A DNA stretch of 64,000 nucleotides from Acidimicrobiia bacterium (GTDB lineage: Bacteria > Actinomycetota > Acidimicrobiia > Acidimicrobiales > Bin134), in NCBI GenBank assembly GCA_022822265.1, contig JAJECA010000020.1, forward strand, positions 1 to 64,000, given 5' to 3'. Position numbers and translations under genes: made by a program. The notes under the pieces are model-generated. The model did not search any database. It was given only the letters and a program-made list of their open reading frames with translations, and had not been told where the DNA came from. Shown one piece after another: positions 35,401 to 42,909 of the stretch; position 1 is the stretch's first letter; the number at the start of each line of letters is the position of its first letter.

Positions 35401-35537
35401 CTCTGGTGCGGGATCCCGCCCGCCGACAGCGGCTGGCCCGGCAGGGCCTAGCCGATATAGCCGCCCGTCACGCTCGCTGGGACCTGAACCTGGGCGGCGT
35501 GTACGGCTATCTGTGCGATCCCGAGCCGCCGCAGTGA
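32487..35537 (+). CDS. Two-domain glycosyltransferase: GT2 plus WsaF-like rhamnosyltransferase domain
   Basis: The 1016-residue protein has a GT2 domain beginning near residue 331 (VSVIIATRHNRELLE), with LNDDTSAG near 424, FDERLELCGSDVVL further on, and a C-terminal domain from about 660 (VNWFVPEFQNPFYGGIHTVF, YLIQDFEPMFYPAG, EHPSYLPLELMACG near 925) like the rhamnosyltransferase WsaF. The first 330 residues are unassigned, with a basic start. It would add rhamnose from dTDP-L-rhamnose to a growing polymer, possibly with two linkages, on the cytoplasmic side. GTG 32487 lies 6 bases after TAGGGT (32475-32480), suggesting a leaderless mRNA. Its stop overlaps the start of the exporter permease. 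Confidence 0.85.
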   Translation: MVRRLVERALPRGTRRRRLVSGMMAIVRQARSLARRNRAAEPSADPDLRAEPEPEQVPPRVPAGVTYREWYCRLPADPSVLAVQRQWFDEWIRPLKVWGLVVDDGGDVAATETSLHNQTWGLVEVVKVEAGGLDEEFDRLSKDCPGDLVVLLRAGDRLRPDAVFQIAQAAWRDPSLELVYWDDDLADLSEVWEWHLEGMPEGVYFEDDLDRLGRPRLKPGWSPDLLVCANYIGRAFAVRARCLRAEAALRYRDLGVGDDSLWWDLLLGLDVADEQVCRLPAVLQTVDRRDDRVESHHLELVNRWLSRQGWPAQAEAGASGINLEWAPAVDAPVSVIIATRHNRELLEGAFDLVRAAGHTAGHIAVELIIMDNGGRSDDNEAWYKSQAADLNPQVIWWDEPFNYSAVNNRAAAQATGEVLVFLNDDTSAGHPRWLDNLVGWALRPEIGVAGLQLIDDDGLIQFGGVVIGMTGLAGHLFQGMAPHSESLMGSTDWTRNTVAVTGACLGVRRAVFEEIGGFDERLELCGSDVVLGLRARQAGYRNVVSAATPVVHRESATRGPHIPEGDVFASYWAYQRWLMGGDPYFSPNLSAAHPEPKVDCKEKPGVLSQLTEMLGRPMDIFYQRNETGEAHALAFASEADRALAESVRQGHRGVVGRQEVRTVNWFVPEFQNPFYGGIHTVFRLADHLARNHRVENRFMVMAGPENHDERWYRSGITAAFESLADSPIAYHDSFAFDPSDVPAADAAMATMWTTAYFAARTPGQGRRFYLIQDFEPMFYPAGTLYALAEHSYRLGLYGLCNTGHLADIYRDRYGGVAQHFWPAVDDSVFHARGRIDPDPERPVTVFIYSRPGHLRNCWELAARAVRLVKDELADDVRIVTAGSWAFPEHMDSLITHMGQLDYRETGPLYRSCDIGVALTTSEHPSYLPLELMACGTAVVAFENPAGDWLLRHDHNCMQSPQTADGLAAEIVALVRDPARRQRLARQGLADIAARHARWDLNLGGVYGYLCDPEPPQ

Positions 35538-36421
35538 GGGCCATGAAGGGCGGCGCGGGAGGCATGGGCCGCATCGGCTCGACCAGGTGGTCTTGGGCGG
35601 CGCTCACAAACCGGGGCGGCGTCCTTGAGATCTGGGCCTATCGAGAGCTGATCGGCCGTCTGGTTCAGCGGGAGCTGGGCTCGCGCTACAAGCGATCGGT
35701 GCTGGGCTGGCTGTGGTCGATGCTCAACCCGGCGGCCACCTTGGCCATCTACGCCCTGGTCTTCGGTGTGCTGTTGAAGTTCGACCCCCCTAGAGCCGGT
35801 AACGGACGCTTCGACAACTTCGCCCTCTACCTGTTTTGTGCGCTGGTCATGTGGAACGCCTTCTACGGGGTCATAACCGGGGCCATGAGCGCGTTGTTGG
35901 ATCTGGGCTCGCTGCTCGGCAAGGTGTACTTCCCCCCGGAGGCTCCGGCCGTTGCCGCCCTCTTCACCGTGCTGTTCCAAGCGGCCATCGAGGCGTCGAT
36001 TCTGATGCTGATCCTCGTCTGTTTGGCCAACGTGAGCTGGACATTTCTTCTGTGGCCCGTTCTCCTGGTGTTCTTGTCGATCTTCGCCTTGGGGATCGGT
36101 CTGATGCTCAGTGTGTGGAATGTGCGCTATCGGGATGTGGGCTACCTGTCCACCATTGCCCTGCAGTTTCTCTTCTACGTGACGCCGATCGTCTATCCGC
36201 TGTCGTTGATCCCCGAGCGGGCCATGGGGCTGCCGGTGCGGGACATCATCCGGCTGAATCCGCTGTCGCAGTTCACCGAAGCCTCCCGAGAACTGCTGTA
36301 CGGGCTGGACTGGCCCGGTGTGCTTCGATTGGTGCTCATGGCGCTGATCTCGCTGGCGGTGGGCACGGGCGGGTGGCTGATGTTCAAGGTCCGAACCCGC
36401 GACATCGCCGAGGAGCTGTAG
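35534..36421 (+). CDS. wzm: Polysaccharide ABC exporter, permease subunit
   Basis: The 295-residue protein has six predicted membrane segments and the ABC-2 layout of O-antigen and teichoic-acid exporters: ELIGRLVQRELGSRYKRSVLGWLWSMLNP at the N-terminus (the coupling helix region), GKVYFPPEAPAVA in the middle and YVTPIVYPLSLIPE near the end. It would carry a lipid-linked polysaccharide across the cytoplasmic membrane. GTG 35534 overlaps the previous stop (GTGA); an ATG at 35543 is an alternative. The ATPase gene follows 5 bases later, so they form one transporter. Confidence 0.9.
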   Translation: MRAMKGGAGGMGRIGSTRWSWAALTNRGGVLEIWAYRELIGRLVQRELGSRYKRSVLGWLWSMLNPAATLAIYALVFGVLLKFDPPRAGNGRFDNFALYLFCALVMWNAFYGVITGAMSALLDLGSLLGKVYFPPEAPAVAALFTVLFQAAIEASILMLILVCLANVSWTFLLWPVLLVFLSIFALGIGLMLSVWNVRYRDVGYLSTIALQFLFYVTPIVYPLSLIPERAMGLPVRDIIRLNPLSQFTEASRELLYGLDWPGVLRLVLMALISLAVGTGGWLMFKVRTRDIAEEL

Positions 36422-36426
36422 TAGCA

Positions 36427-37653
36427 ATGGGCGAGAACGCGGTGGTCGTTGAGGGCGTGTCCAAGCGCTTCCGGCTGACCTTGGACCGGCCCCTCAGCCT
36501 GAAGGAAGCGTGGACCGGGCTGCGGCCCGGATCGGGCCGCCCTTTCCGCCGGGTGCGCAGCGAGCCGTTCTGGGCGCTTCAAGACATCAGCTTGGAGGTG
36601 CCCCGAGGTTCGATGTACGGGCTGGTGGGACGCAACGGCTCTGGAAAGTCCACCCTGTTGCGGGTCATGGCCGGGATCTACCGGCCCACCGAGGGCCGCG
36701 TGGAGATCACGGGCCGGACGTCGGCCCTCTTGGAGCTGGGGGCGGGCTTCCACCCCGCATTGAGCGGTCGGGAGAACATCTACCTCAACGCCTCGGTGCT
36801 GGGCGTGCCCAAGGCCCAAATCGACGACCGTGTTGAGCAGATCGTGGAGTTTGCCGGGTTGGAGGAGTTCATCGACAGCCCCGTCAAAATCTACTCCAGC
36901 GGCATGTACGTGAGGCTGGGCTTCGCGGTTGCCGTCCACGTGGACCCCGAGATCCTCATCGTCGACGAGGTGGTGGCGGTGGGCGACGAGGAGTTCCAGC
37001 TTCGGTGCTTCAGCCACTTGGAATCACTGCGGTCCCAAGGGGTGACCATCGTGCTGGTCAGCCACGACTTGGGGATGCTGCGGGCCAACTGCGATCAGAT
37101 GGCCTGGCTAAACCGCGGGGCGCTGGCCGCGGTGGGCGATCCCCAAGAGGTGATCAATGCCTACCTCGACACCATCGACACCGAGGGGGCCGCCTCGGTG
37201 GGTCACCGACCCCGCTCCGATGCCGAGGGGGACACACCGCTGCGCATCACCAACCTGGAGTTCTTCGACGGGTCCGGCCATCGCCCCAAGTCGTTCGCTT
37301 CGGGAGATCCGCTGGTGGTGCGGATCCACTACTCCGCCTCCCAGCCCATCGAAGACCCGGTGTTCTCTCTGGGGTTCTACGACCACAACAACCTCCATCT
37401 GGCCGGACCCCGCTCCCATGTCGGCGGGTTCCGACCCGGCAAGGTGGACGGCGAGGGGTGGGTGGAGTTTCGCCTCAGCCGCATCCCGTTCCGCTCGGGG
37501 GCGTTTCATGTCAACGCCGCTGTTCAGGACTCCGACGCCTCGTTTCTCTATGACCGCCGAGCCCGGGAGTTCTGGCTCCAGATTTCCGGTGAGCCCGACC
37601 CGCAGGCCAACGGTCTGTTGAACCTGGAGGGCGACTGGCGGGCCGAAGCCTGA
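36427..37653 (+). CDS. wzt: Polysaccharide ABC exporter, ATPase with C-terminal sugar-binding-type domain
   Basis: The 408-residue protein has Walker A GRNGSGKST, the GAGFHPALSGRENIYLNA segment typical of Wzt and TagH, signature YSSGMYVRLGFAVA and Walker B ILIVDEVVAVGD. Residues about 265-400 are an added beta-rich domain (LEFFDGSGHRPKSF, RIPFRSGAFHVNA) like the C-terminal domain of Wzt, which in Gram-negative O-antigen export recognises the capped end of the polymer. This domain is absent from teichoic-acid exporters such as TagH (general knowledge). The presence of a methyltransferase/kinase-like gene 20 bases downstream fits a capped-polymer export mechanism. Confidence 0.9.
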   Translation: MGENAVVVEGVSKRFRLTLDRPLSLKEAWTGLRPGSGRPFRRVRSEPFWALQDISLEVPRGSMYGLVGRNGSGKSTLLRVMAGIYRPTEGRVEITGRTSALLELGAGFHPALSGRENIYLNASVLGVPKAQIDDRVEQIVEFAGLEEFIDSPVKIYSSGMYVRLGFAVAVHVDPEILIVDEVVAVGDEEFQLRCFSHLESLRSQGVTIVLVSHDLGMLRANCDQMAWLNRGALAAVGDPQEVINAYLDTIDTEGAASVGHRPRSDAEGDTPLRITNLEFFDGSGHRPKSFASGDPLVVRIHYSASQPIEDPVFSLGFYDHNNLHLAGPRSHVGGFRPGKVDGEGWVEFRLSRIPFRSGAFHVNAAVQDSDASFLYDRRAREFWLQISGEPDPQANGLLNLEGDWRAEA

Positions 37654-37672
37654 GCCGGTCGGGGATGGGCCG

Positions 37673-39595
37673 ATGAGCGCTGAGCCTTTGACGATAGCCA
37701 TGATCGGCGACTCGCTTCCCTATTCCGATGGGGCTGAGGACGAGCTGCTGGCCGTGCTGCGATCAGCGCAGGACCGTCGAGTGGGGTCGGACGAGCTGGC
37801 GTCGGCTATCCACGACTGGCCCACCGCCTATCACCTGGCGCCGGAGCGGGCTGTTCTATTGGCTCCGGTGGCCATCGGCGCTGGTGACCGGGTGCTGGAC
37901 GTGGGGGCGGGCTCGGGGGTCAACACCCGGATCTGCGCCGACCGAGGGGCGGCGGTGACCGCCGTTGAGGGCAGCGCCGCCCGGGCCGAGTTGATCGCTC
38001 ATCGCTGTGCCGGGCTTTCGGACGTGGGTGTTCTGTGCGGACCGCTGGAGGCTCTGGGCGACGGCGGGCGCGAGGCCTACGACGTGGTTCTGCTGGTGGG
38101 AGTGCTGGAATATGCCGGCACCACCGACGGTGGGGGAGAGGGGCCCGCGGCCGTTCTCAGCCGGGCGGTGGATGCCCTGGCTCCCGGCGGTGTGGTGGTG
38201 TTGGCCATTGAGAATCGCCTGGGACTCAAATACCTGCTGGGATTTCCCGAAGACCATCTGGGGCTGCCCTGGGTGGGATGGGAGGGCTATCGCGTCGGGG
38301 ATCCCACCACTTGGTCGCGGCGGGAGCTGGCCGAGATGCTGGCCGACGCCGGGTTGGGGGCCCAGAATTGGCTGTACCCGTTTCCCGACTACAAGCTGCC
38401 CTCGGCGGTGCTGGCTGAAGAGATCTATGGCCTGCCCGACGGCGTCGACATGATTGACCAGATCGTGGGCCACCCCACCAATAGCGAATATGCCCGTCCA
38501 GTGGTGGTCACCGATGAGCGGGCCGCCCACCGAGCGCTGCTGACGGCGGGCTTGGGACCCGATGTGGCCAACTCCTTTCTGGTGGTCGCGGGTCGGAGTG
38601 AAGAAGCGGTGGCAGAGCGGGTTGACCAGCGGTCGTTGGCGTGGCGGGTGGCCCCGGATCGACGGCGGCGGTGGAGACAGCAGGCTGTGGTGGTCGATTC
38701 GGACCAGGGTCTAGTCGTGAAGCGCCGTCTGCTTGCCGAAGACAGTGCCGGTGAATTCGACGAGTGGCTCGGGCAGGTGGAGGTTTCTGAGGAGCCCTAC
38801 TACCCGGGCCGGAACCTCGAGCAAAGTCTGCTGGACTGCGCCCGGGAGGGCGATGTGGACGGATTCACCGAGCTGTTGCGGGCTTGGCGGGCGGCGCTGT
38901 CCGCTCGGGAGACTCCGATCGACTCGGTTGCCGTGCCCCACCCATATCTGCCGGCCGATGCCGACCGGGCGCTGCCCCCGGTGTGGCTGGACTCCGGGCC
39001 TGACAACTTTGTGATGACTGCCGACGGCCTCAAGTTCGTGGACCGGGAATGGGTGGCCGCCGGGGGAGTGGATGTTCGGTTGGCGGTGGTCAGAGGGCTG
39101 TGGAAGGTCGTCTCGGCCATGCTGAGCGCCCGCTGCCATCTGCCCTGGCCGGTGACCTGGAGTAACGACCGTCTGGTGGCTCATCTCGGCGCTTTGATCG
39201 GCGACGACATCGACGACGACCTGCTCAGCCGGTGGAGGCAGGCCGAGGGCGAGCTGATCGGCCTGGTTTACCGCCAGCCGGCGGTGAGGCTGGCTGAACT
39301 GCATGATGCGGGGACCCGGTCCCGGATGGACCTGTTGGGATCGCCTCTGGCCCCCTACCGCCGCATGGAGCATCTGGTCCACCGGCAACAGGAGCTGCTG
39401 GTCCAACTATCGGGGCAGCACGAGACGGCGGTGGGCTTGGAGCAAGCCCGTGCTCAGCTGGCGCAAGCCGACGCCCGTTTGACGCAGCTCCAGTCGGAGC
39501 TGGCCGAGGCCCAGGCCCGATTGGCCCGGGTGGCCTGGCGGGAGCGAGTCCACAACAAGGTCGCCGGGTTGATAAGGGGTATCAGCAGGCGCTGA
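37673..39595 (+). CDS. Methyltransferase/kinase-like/coiled-coil protein, possible chain-terminating enzyme (WbdD-like layout)
   Basis: The 640-residue protein has three parts. Residues 50-245 are a class I methyltransferase (VLDVGAGSG at 74-82, Glu99 in AVEGS, LLVGVLEYAG). Residues 335-545 look like a degenerate kinase fold: VVKRRLL with Lys350, then LDSGPDNFVM (Asp440, Asn445) and FVDREW (Asp457), in the order of a catalytic loop and a metal-binding Asp. Residues 575-622 are an Ala/Gln/Leu-rich coiled coil. This is the order of parts in WbdD, which methylates or phosphorylates the chain end and sets polymer length in O-antigen systems; similarity in layout, not sequence identity, is what I see. 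It lies directly after wzm-wzt, whose ATPase has a matching sugar-binding domain. Confidence 0.7.
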   Translation: MSAEPLTIAMIGDSLPYSDGAEDELLAVLRSAQDRRVGSDELASAIHDWPTAYHLAPERAVLLAPVAIGAGDRVLDVGAGSGVNTRICADRGAAVTAVEGSAARAELIAHRCAGLSDVGVLCGPLEALGDGGREAYDVVLLVGVLEYAGTTDGGGEGPAAVLSRAVDALAPGGVVVLAIENRLGLKYLLGFPEDHLGLPWVGWEGYRVGDPTTWSRRELAEMLADAGLGAQNWLYPFPDYKLPSAVLAEEIYGLPDGVDMIDQIVGHPTNSEYARPVVVTDERAAHRALLTAGLGPDVANSFLVVAGRSEEAVAERVDQRSLAWRVAPDRRRRWRQQAVVVDSDQGLVVKRRLLAEDSAGEFDEWLGQVEVSEEPYYPGRNLEQSLLDCAREGDVDGFTELLRAWRAALSARETPIDSVAVPHPYLPADADRALPPVWLDSGPDNFVMTADGLKFVDREWVAAGGVDVRLAVVRGLWKVVSAMLSARCHLPWPVTWSNDRLVAHLGALIGDDIDDDLLSRWRQAEGELIGLVYRQPAVRLAELHDAGTRSRMDLLGSPLAPYRRMEHLVHRQQELLVQLSGQHETAVGLEQARAQLAQADARLTQLQSELAEAQARLARVAWRERVHNKVAGLIRGISRR

Positions 39596-39610
39596 GGCTG
39601 CTCGCCGGGA

Positions 39611-40672
39611 TCAGTCTTCGACTTCCACCAAGTCTTTGAGGGCGATCCACATCTGCTCGCGGGTGACAGAGATATCGAACCGCTGGGCCGACTCGATACC
39701 GCGGCCGCGCAGACTTTGCCGCAGCTGTGGGTCACTCAGCACTCGGTGGAGGGCCAGAGCCATGGTCAGGGGCCGCTTGTCGCGGATCACGATGCCCGCA
39801 TCCTGGACCGTCTCGGCCACCGCGGCCGCGTCGTAGGCCACCACGGGCAGGCCGTTGGCCATGGCCTCTACCAGGGGCACTCCGAAGCCCTCGTGCTCGG
39901 ATGTGCAGGCCAGCACATCCGACAGCTGATACCACTGAAGGAGGTTCTTGTCGGACACCTTGCCGGCGAACACCACCCGACTGTGCACGCCGAGCTGCCG
40001 GGCGAAGCTCTTCAAGGAGTACAGGTATTGGGGAGGTGAGGCCTGTCCAACGAGCACAAGCCTCGACTGGGGGCGGAACCGCGACAGCACCGCGAAGGCG
40101 GCGATGAGGTCGTGCTGGCACTTGTTGGGGGCCAGCCGGCCGACGAACAGCACGGTCCCCGCCCCGTCGATGTCCATTCTGTCGCCCTGGCCGGCTGGTG
40201 GCCCGCCGCTGCCCAGCTTCCACAGCACGGGGGCGACCACCACGTCGTCGATGCCCAAGTCCCTCAGTTCTTGGGCGTTGAACTCTGAGTCGGCGATTCC
40301 TCGACGGGTCAGCCGGGCCAGTTGGCCGAGTTGCTGACGTCCTCGCTTGACGCTCTTGGCCAGTTCGGGCTGCCACGCTTGGAAGTAACTGGCGGGGGTG
40401 ATGTTGTGGTAGTTCAGCACGACCGGCGTCTTTTTCCGGATCACGAACTGAGCGACCTCCGACCCGATGGAGTGTTGGAGAATCGAGACGCGGGCATCCC
40501 CCTTCCACTTCTCGACCGATAGATCGCTGCCATCCGACCGGCTCCTGCGCTCTACAACGACACGAGTCTCAAACCCCTTCTCCTCGAGAAGTTGCTGAAT
40601 CAGCCGGGTGTGGTTGCTGGTGGCGTCGCCTGTGGCCATCTGCGGGATCAACAGGTCGACAGTGGGGCTCAT
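39611..40672 (-). CDS. GT4-family glycosyltransferase
   Basis: The 353-residue protein has the GT-B layout: an N-terminal domain with PVVLNYHNITPASYF and RGIADSEFNAQEL, and a C-terminal domain with VLFVGRLAPNK and the E-x7-E motif in SEHEGFGVPLVEAMANGLPVVAYD. It would transfer a sugar from a nucleotide donor with retention of configuration. The ATG at 40672 overlaps the TGA of the methyltransferase gene upstream (ATGA), so the genes are coupled. It is the last gene of an operon that converges on the exporter operon. The sugar donor and acceptor cannot be told. Confidence 0.88.
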   Translation of the reverse strand: MSPTVDLLIPQMATGDATSNHTRLIQQLLEEKGFETRVVVERRSRSDGSDLSVEKWKGDARVSILQHSIGSEVAQFVIRKKTPVVLNYHNITPASYFQAWQPELAKSVKRGRQQLGQLARLTRRGIADSEFNAQELRDLGIDDVVVAPVLWKLGSGGPPAGQGDRMDIDGAGTVLFVGRLAPNKCQHDLIAAFAVLSRFRPQSRLVLVGQASPPQYLYSLKSFARQLGVHSRVVFAGKVSDKNLLQWYQLSDVLACTSEHEGFGVPLVEAMANGLPVVAYDAAAVAETVQDAGIVIRDKRPLTMALALHRVLSDPQLRQSLRGRGIESAQRFDISVTREQMWIALKDLVEVED

Positions 40673-41631
40673 GGCTGGCTCGGCGGGGCTGTGCGCTGGG
40701 CGACGACTATCTCGGTTATGCGGGAGTCGGAACAGGGCTCCAGGCTGGCGTCGAAGCCGGCCTGCTGCAACAGGTGCCGCCACGTGACCGGCGAGAGGCC
40801 GAGCCCCGAACCCAACTCGGCATCTACCCGGGCCCGGGATGCGGGGTCGGCCACTGCTACCACGATTCGGCCGGTTCTCTTCAGCTTCAGGCTGGCTTGG
40901 TTGACCATTCCGATCAGGTCTCTGAGCGGGAGGTTTTCCACAAATCCGGTGAGCACAATCGTGCCGAATTCCCCATCCTCGGCGCCCACCAGATGGGGGA
41001 GCACGCCGCCAGATCGAATGTCGATGCGACGGCGGAGTCCGGCGAGAACCCGGTCGGGATCTTGTTCCACGCCGTGGGCGCTGATGCCCCGCTCGCCGAT
41101 GGCCTCGACGATGGCGCCTTCCCCACCGGACAGCACCAGACACGGCCCCGATCCCGCCAATCCGGCGACGTGAGACACCACTCCGGCCGATGGCTCAGGA
41201 GGATTGTCGAGAACACCGAAGCCGGCCGGAACAGTGCTGTCGCCCAGGTAACCGGCCGCGCCTTCCAGGCGACCCAGTCGGGTCTCGACGTTGCGCAAGT
41301 GCCGGATCAGCGCTCCGGCGAACACGTTGAACTGGTCGGTCAAAAAGCGCGCGTACCAGTAGGACAGTTTGCGGATTAGCCACTTGATGCTGCGGAGTCC
41401 CCGGCGCGATCCGATAGGGACATGGGGGTCTATTGCCGCCAGGCTCGCGGCCTGCTCCAGGGGATCGCCGTCTTCGTCGATGGCTAGCAGAGAAGACTCC
41501 GACTCGGCGATTTCGGCCCAGGCCTGCTCGATGTCTTGTTCAAGGCGGGCGATTTCCCGGTCTTGGCCGCGGCGCTTCTCAGCATCAGCTTCGATTTCCG
41601 CGCTGACCTTCTCAAGGTCAAGCTCGCTCAT
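40669..41631 (-). CDS. SAM-dependent methyltransferase-like protein with N-terminal coiled coil
   Basis: The 320-residue protein has a long N-terminal helix (residues 1-45, EKVSAEIEADAEKRRGQDREIARLEQ-type heptads, given here only as a pattern), a basic RSIKWLIRKLSYWYARFL segment near 85, a second helix with RHLRNVETRLGRLE, then a methyltransferase-like domain from about 150. Motif I is degenerate (LVLSGGEGAIVEA), with Glu in GVEQDP as the likely ribose-binding acid. It overlaps its neighbours by 4 and 14 bases, so the three proteins are made together. It may methylate a sugar of the polymer. The coiled coils may dock it onto the partner GT2. Confidence 0.7.
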   Translation of the reverse strand: MSELDLEKVSAEIEADAEKRRGQDREIARLEQDIEQAWAEIAESESSLLAIDEDGDPLEQAASLAAIDPHVPIGSRRGLRSIKWLIRKLSYWYARFLTDQFNVFAGALIRHLRNVETRLGRLEGAAGYLGDSTVPAGFGVLDNPPEPSAGVVSHVAGLAGSGPCLVLSGGEGAIVEAIGERGISAHGVEQDPDRVLAGLRRRIDIRSGGVLPHLVGAEDGEFGTIVLTGFVENLPLRDLIGMVNQASLKLKRTGRIVVAVADPASRARVDAELGSGLGLSPVTWRHLLQQAGFDASLEPCSDSRITEIVVAQRTAPPSQP

Positions 41632-42850
41632 GCCGGCCCGATCTTGGGACTAGCCGCCGAGCAAGCCGGACCATGGCCGGTCGGGCCAGATCCTCGTGCA
41701 AGCGGAGGTTCTCGGCTTCCAGCTCGGCGATGCGGTTGTCCTGCTCGGCGAGGCGGGCGTCCTTTTCGGCCATGCGCAAATCCCGCTCGGCGATGAGGGC
41801 GTCGCGTTCGCCGATGCGGGTGTCCCGCTCGGCCACCCGGTCTTTCCAGTCTTCGATGCGGGTGTCCCGCTCGGCAACCCGGTCTTCCAGTTCGGCCATC
41901 TGGTCGTCTTGGTGGGCGACGCGGTTTGTGAGGAATTGGGTGCGCGCTTCGGCTCCGAGAGCCCGATCGCGCAGGTTGAGGATTTCATCGCGGAGTTGAT
42001 CGCGGTCCTCGCCATCCACCTGATCGGCGGTCATGGGTGAATCGTAGTTGTGGGCCGACTCAGAATTTACAGGGAGATGCCCCCTGTAGGGTGGCTCGCC
42101 CCAGCGGGCGGCGAACCTCTCCCACTCCCAGGGTTCGATGACCGGTTCCCGGCTGGCGCTCTCATGGTGGATGAGGGTGGCGGCGGGCTCCACCACCACC
42201 CGCAGCCCTGAACGGATGAGCCGCAGGCACAGATCGACATCGCCGTAGGAGGCGGGGAATTCAAGCGACATACCGCCCACGGCCAAAAGGTCCCGGCGTC
42301 GGGCCAAGAGGCAGGCCCCGGTGACGCCGATCACATCGCGTGCCCCGTTACCTCCGGCCGCGGCGGCTTCAGACAACTGGCATCCCCGGAACGAGTGGAT
42401 GGGATGAGCACCGTCAAACTCCATGCCGATGTGCTGAATCGACCGGTCTGGATACAGCAGGGCCGCACCTACGGCGCCGATGCTCGGATCGTCGAGATGG
42501 GCGGCCATCTTCCCCAGCCAGTCGGCGGTTTCTGCCTCAATGTCGTCGTTGAGCATCAGAACCAGCTCGCCGCGGCTGGCCAGCAAACCGCGGTTCACGG
42601 CCCGTGAGAAATCGAAGGGCCCCGCACCCCGGTGGAGGACCCGCAGGGGCAGGCCGGCTGTTTGCTGAGGCGGCTCGCCCTGGAATTCGTCGCCCACCAC
42701 CACGATCACCTCAGCGGGAACCGGATCGAGCAGAGCGAGGGTGTCCAGGCAGCGTTGAAGCATGGAGGCGTCGGCGTCAGGCTGGAGGTGGCCGGCGCTG
42801 GGGATGACGATCGAGGTGCTGGCCCGTGAAAGTGGTTGGGAATCGACCAT
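41618..42850 (-). CDS. GT2 glycosyltransferase with C-terminal heptad-repeat coiled coil
   Basis: The 410-residue protein has a GT2 domain (10-270) with TSIVIPSAG, LMLNDDIEAE, GVTGACLLARR and YGDVDLCLRL. Residues about 280-395 are a coiled coil built of seven-residue units such as AERDTRI and AEKDARL, repeated about ten times. The coiled coil is unusually regular and would form a long parallel helix. Its gene starts the minus-strand operon; TAGCAT lies 12 bases before the ATG. The protein probably adds a sugar to the polymer while its tail anchors or counts partners (inference). The DNA of the coiled coil contains a 36-bp near-repeat. Confidence 0.85.
   Translation of the reverse strand: MVDSQPLSRASTSIVIPSAGHLQPDADASMLQRCLDTLALLDPVPAEVIVVVGDEFQGEPPQQTAGLPLRVLHRGAGPFDFSRAVNRGLLASRGELVLMLNDDIEAETADWLGKMAAHLDDPSIGAVGAALLYPDRSIQHIGMEFDGAHPIHSFRGCQLSEAAAAGGNGARDVIGVTGACLLARRRDLLAVGGMSLEFPASYGDVDLCLRLIRSGLRVVVEPAATLIHHESASREPVIEPWEWERFAARWGEPPYRGHLPVNSESAHNYDSPMTADQVDGEDRDQLRDEILNLRDRALGAEARTQFLTNRVAHQDDQMAELEDRVAERDTRIEDWKDRVAERDTRIGERDALIAERDLRMAEKDARLAEQDNRIAELEAENLRLHEDLARPAMVRLARRLVPRSGRHERA
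41813..41890 (-). repeat. Two copies of a 36-bp near-identical repeat inside the coiled coil
   Basis: The units start at 41813 and 41855 (42-base offset, 14 codons, two heptads) and encode the peptide units with AERDTRI. They are in frame and reflect recent tandem duplication of heptads. Confidence 0.85.
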
Positions 42851-42909
42851 GAAGCGTGATCGATGCTACCGGCGGGCGGGCCGGGCTGACAGCCAAGGCC
42901 GCAGACGGG

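Noticed and set aside
35836..36426. 5-prime extension of the Wzt frame into the permease gene
   Set aside because: It is an off-frame reading of wzm; the family start MGENAVVVEGVSKRF at 36427 is clear.
41813..41890. Short repeats as a CRISPR or regulatory array
   Set aside because: The 42-base period equals two heptads of an encoded coiled coil.
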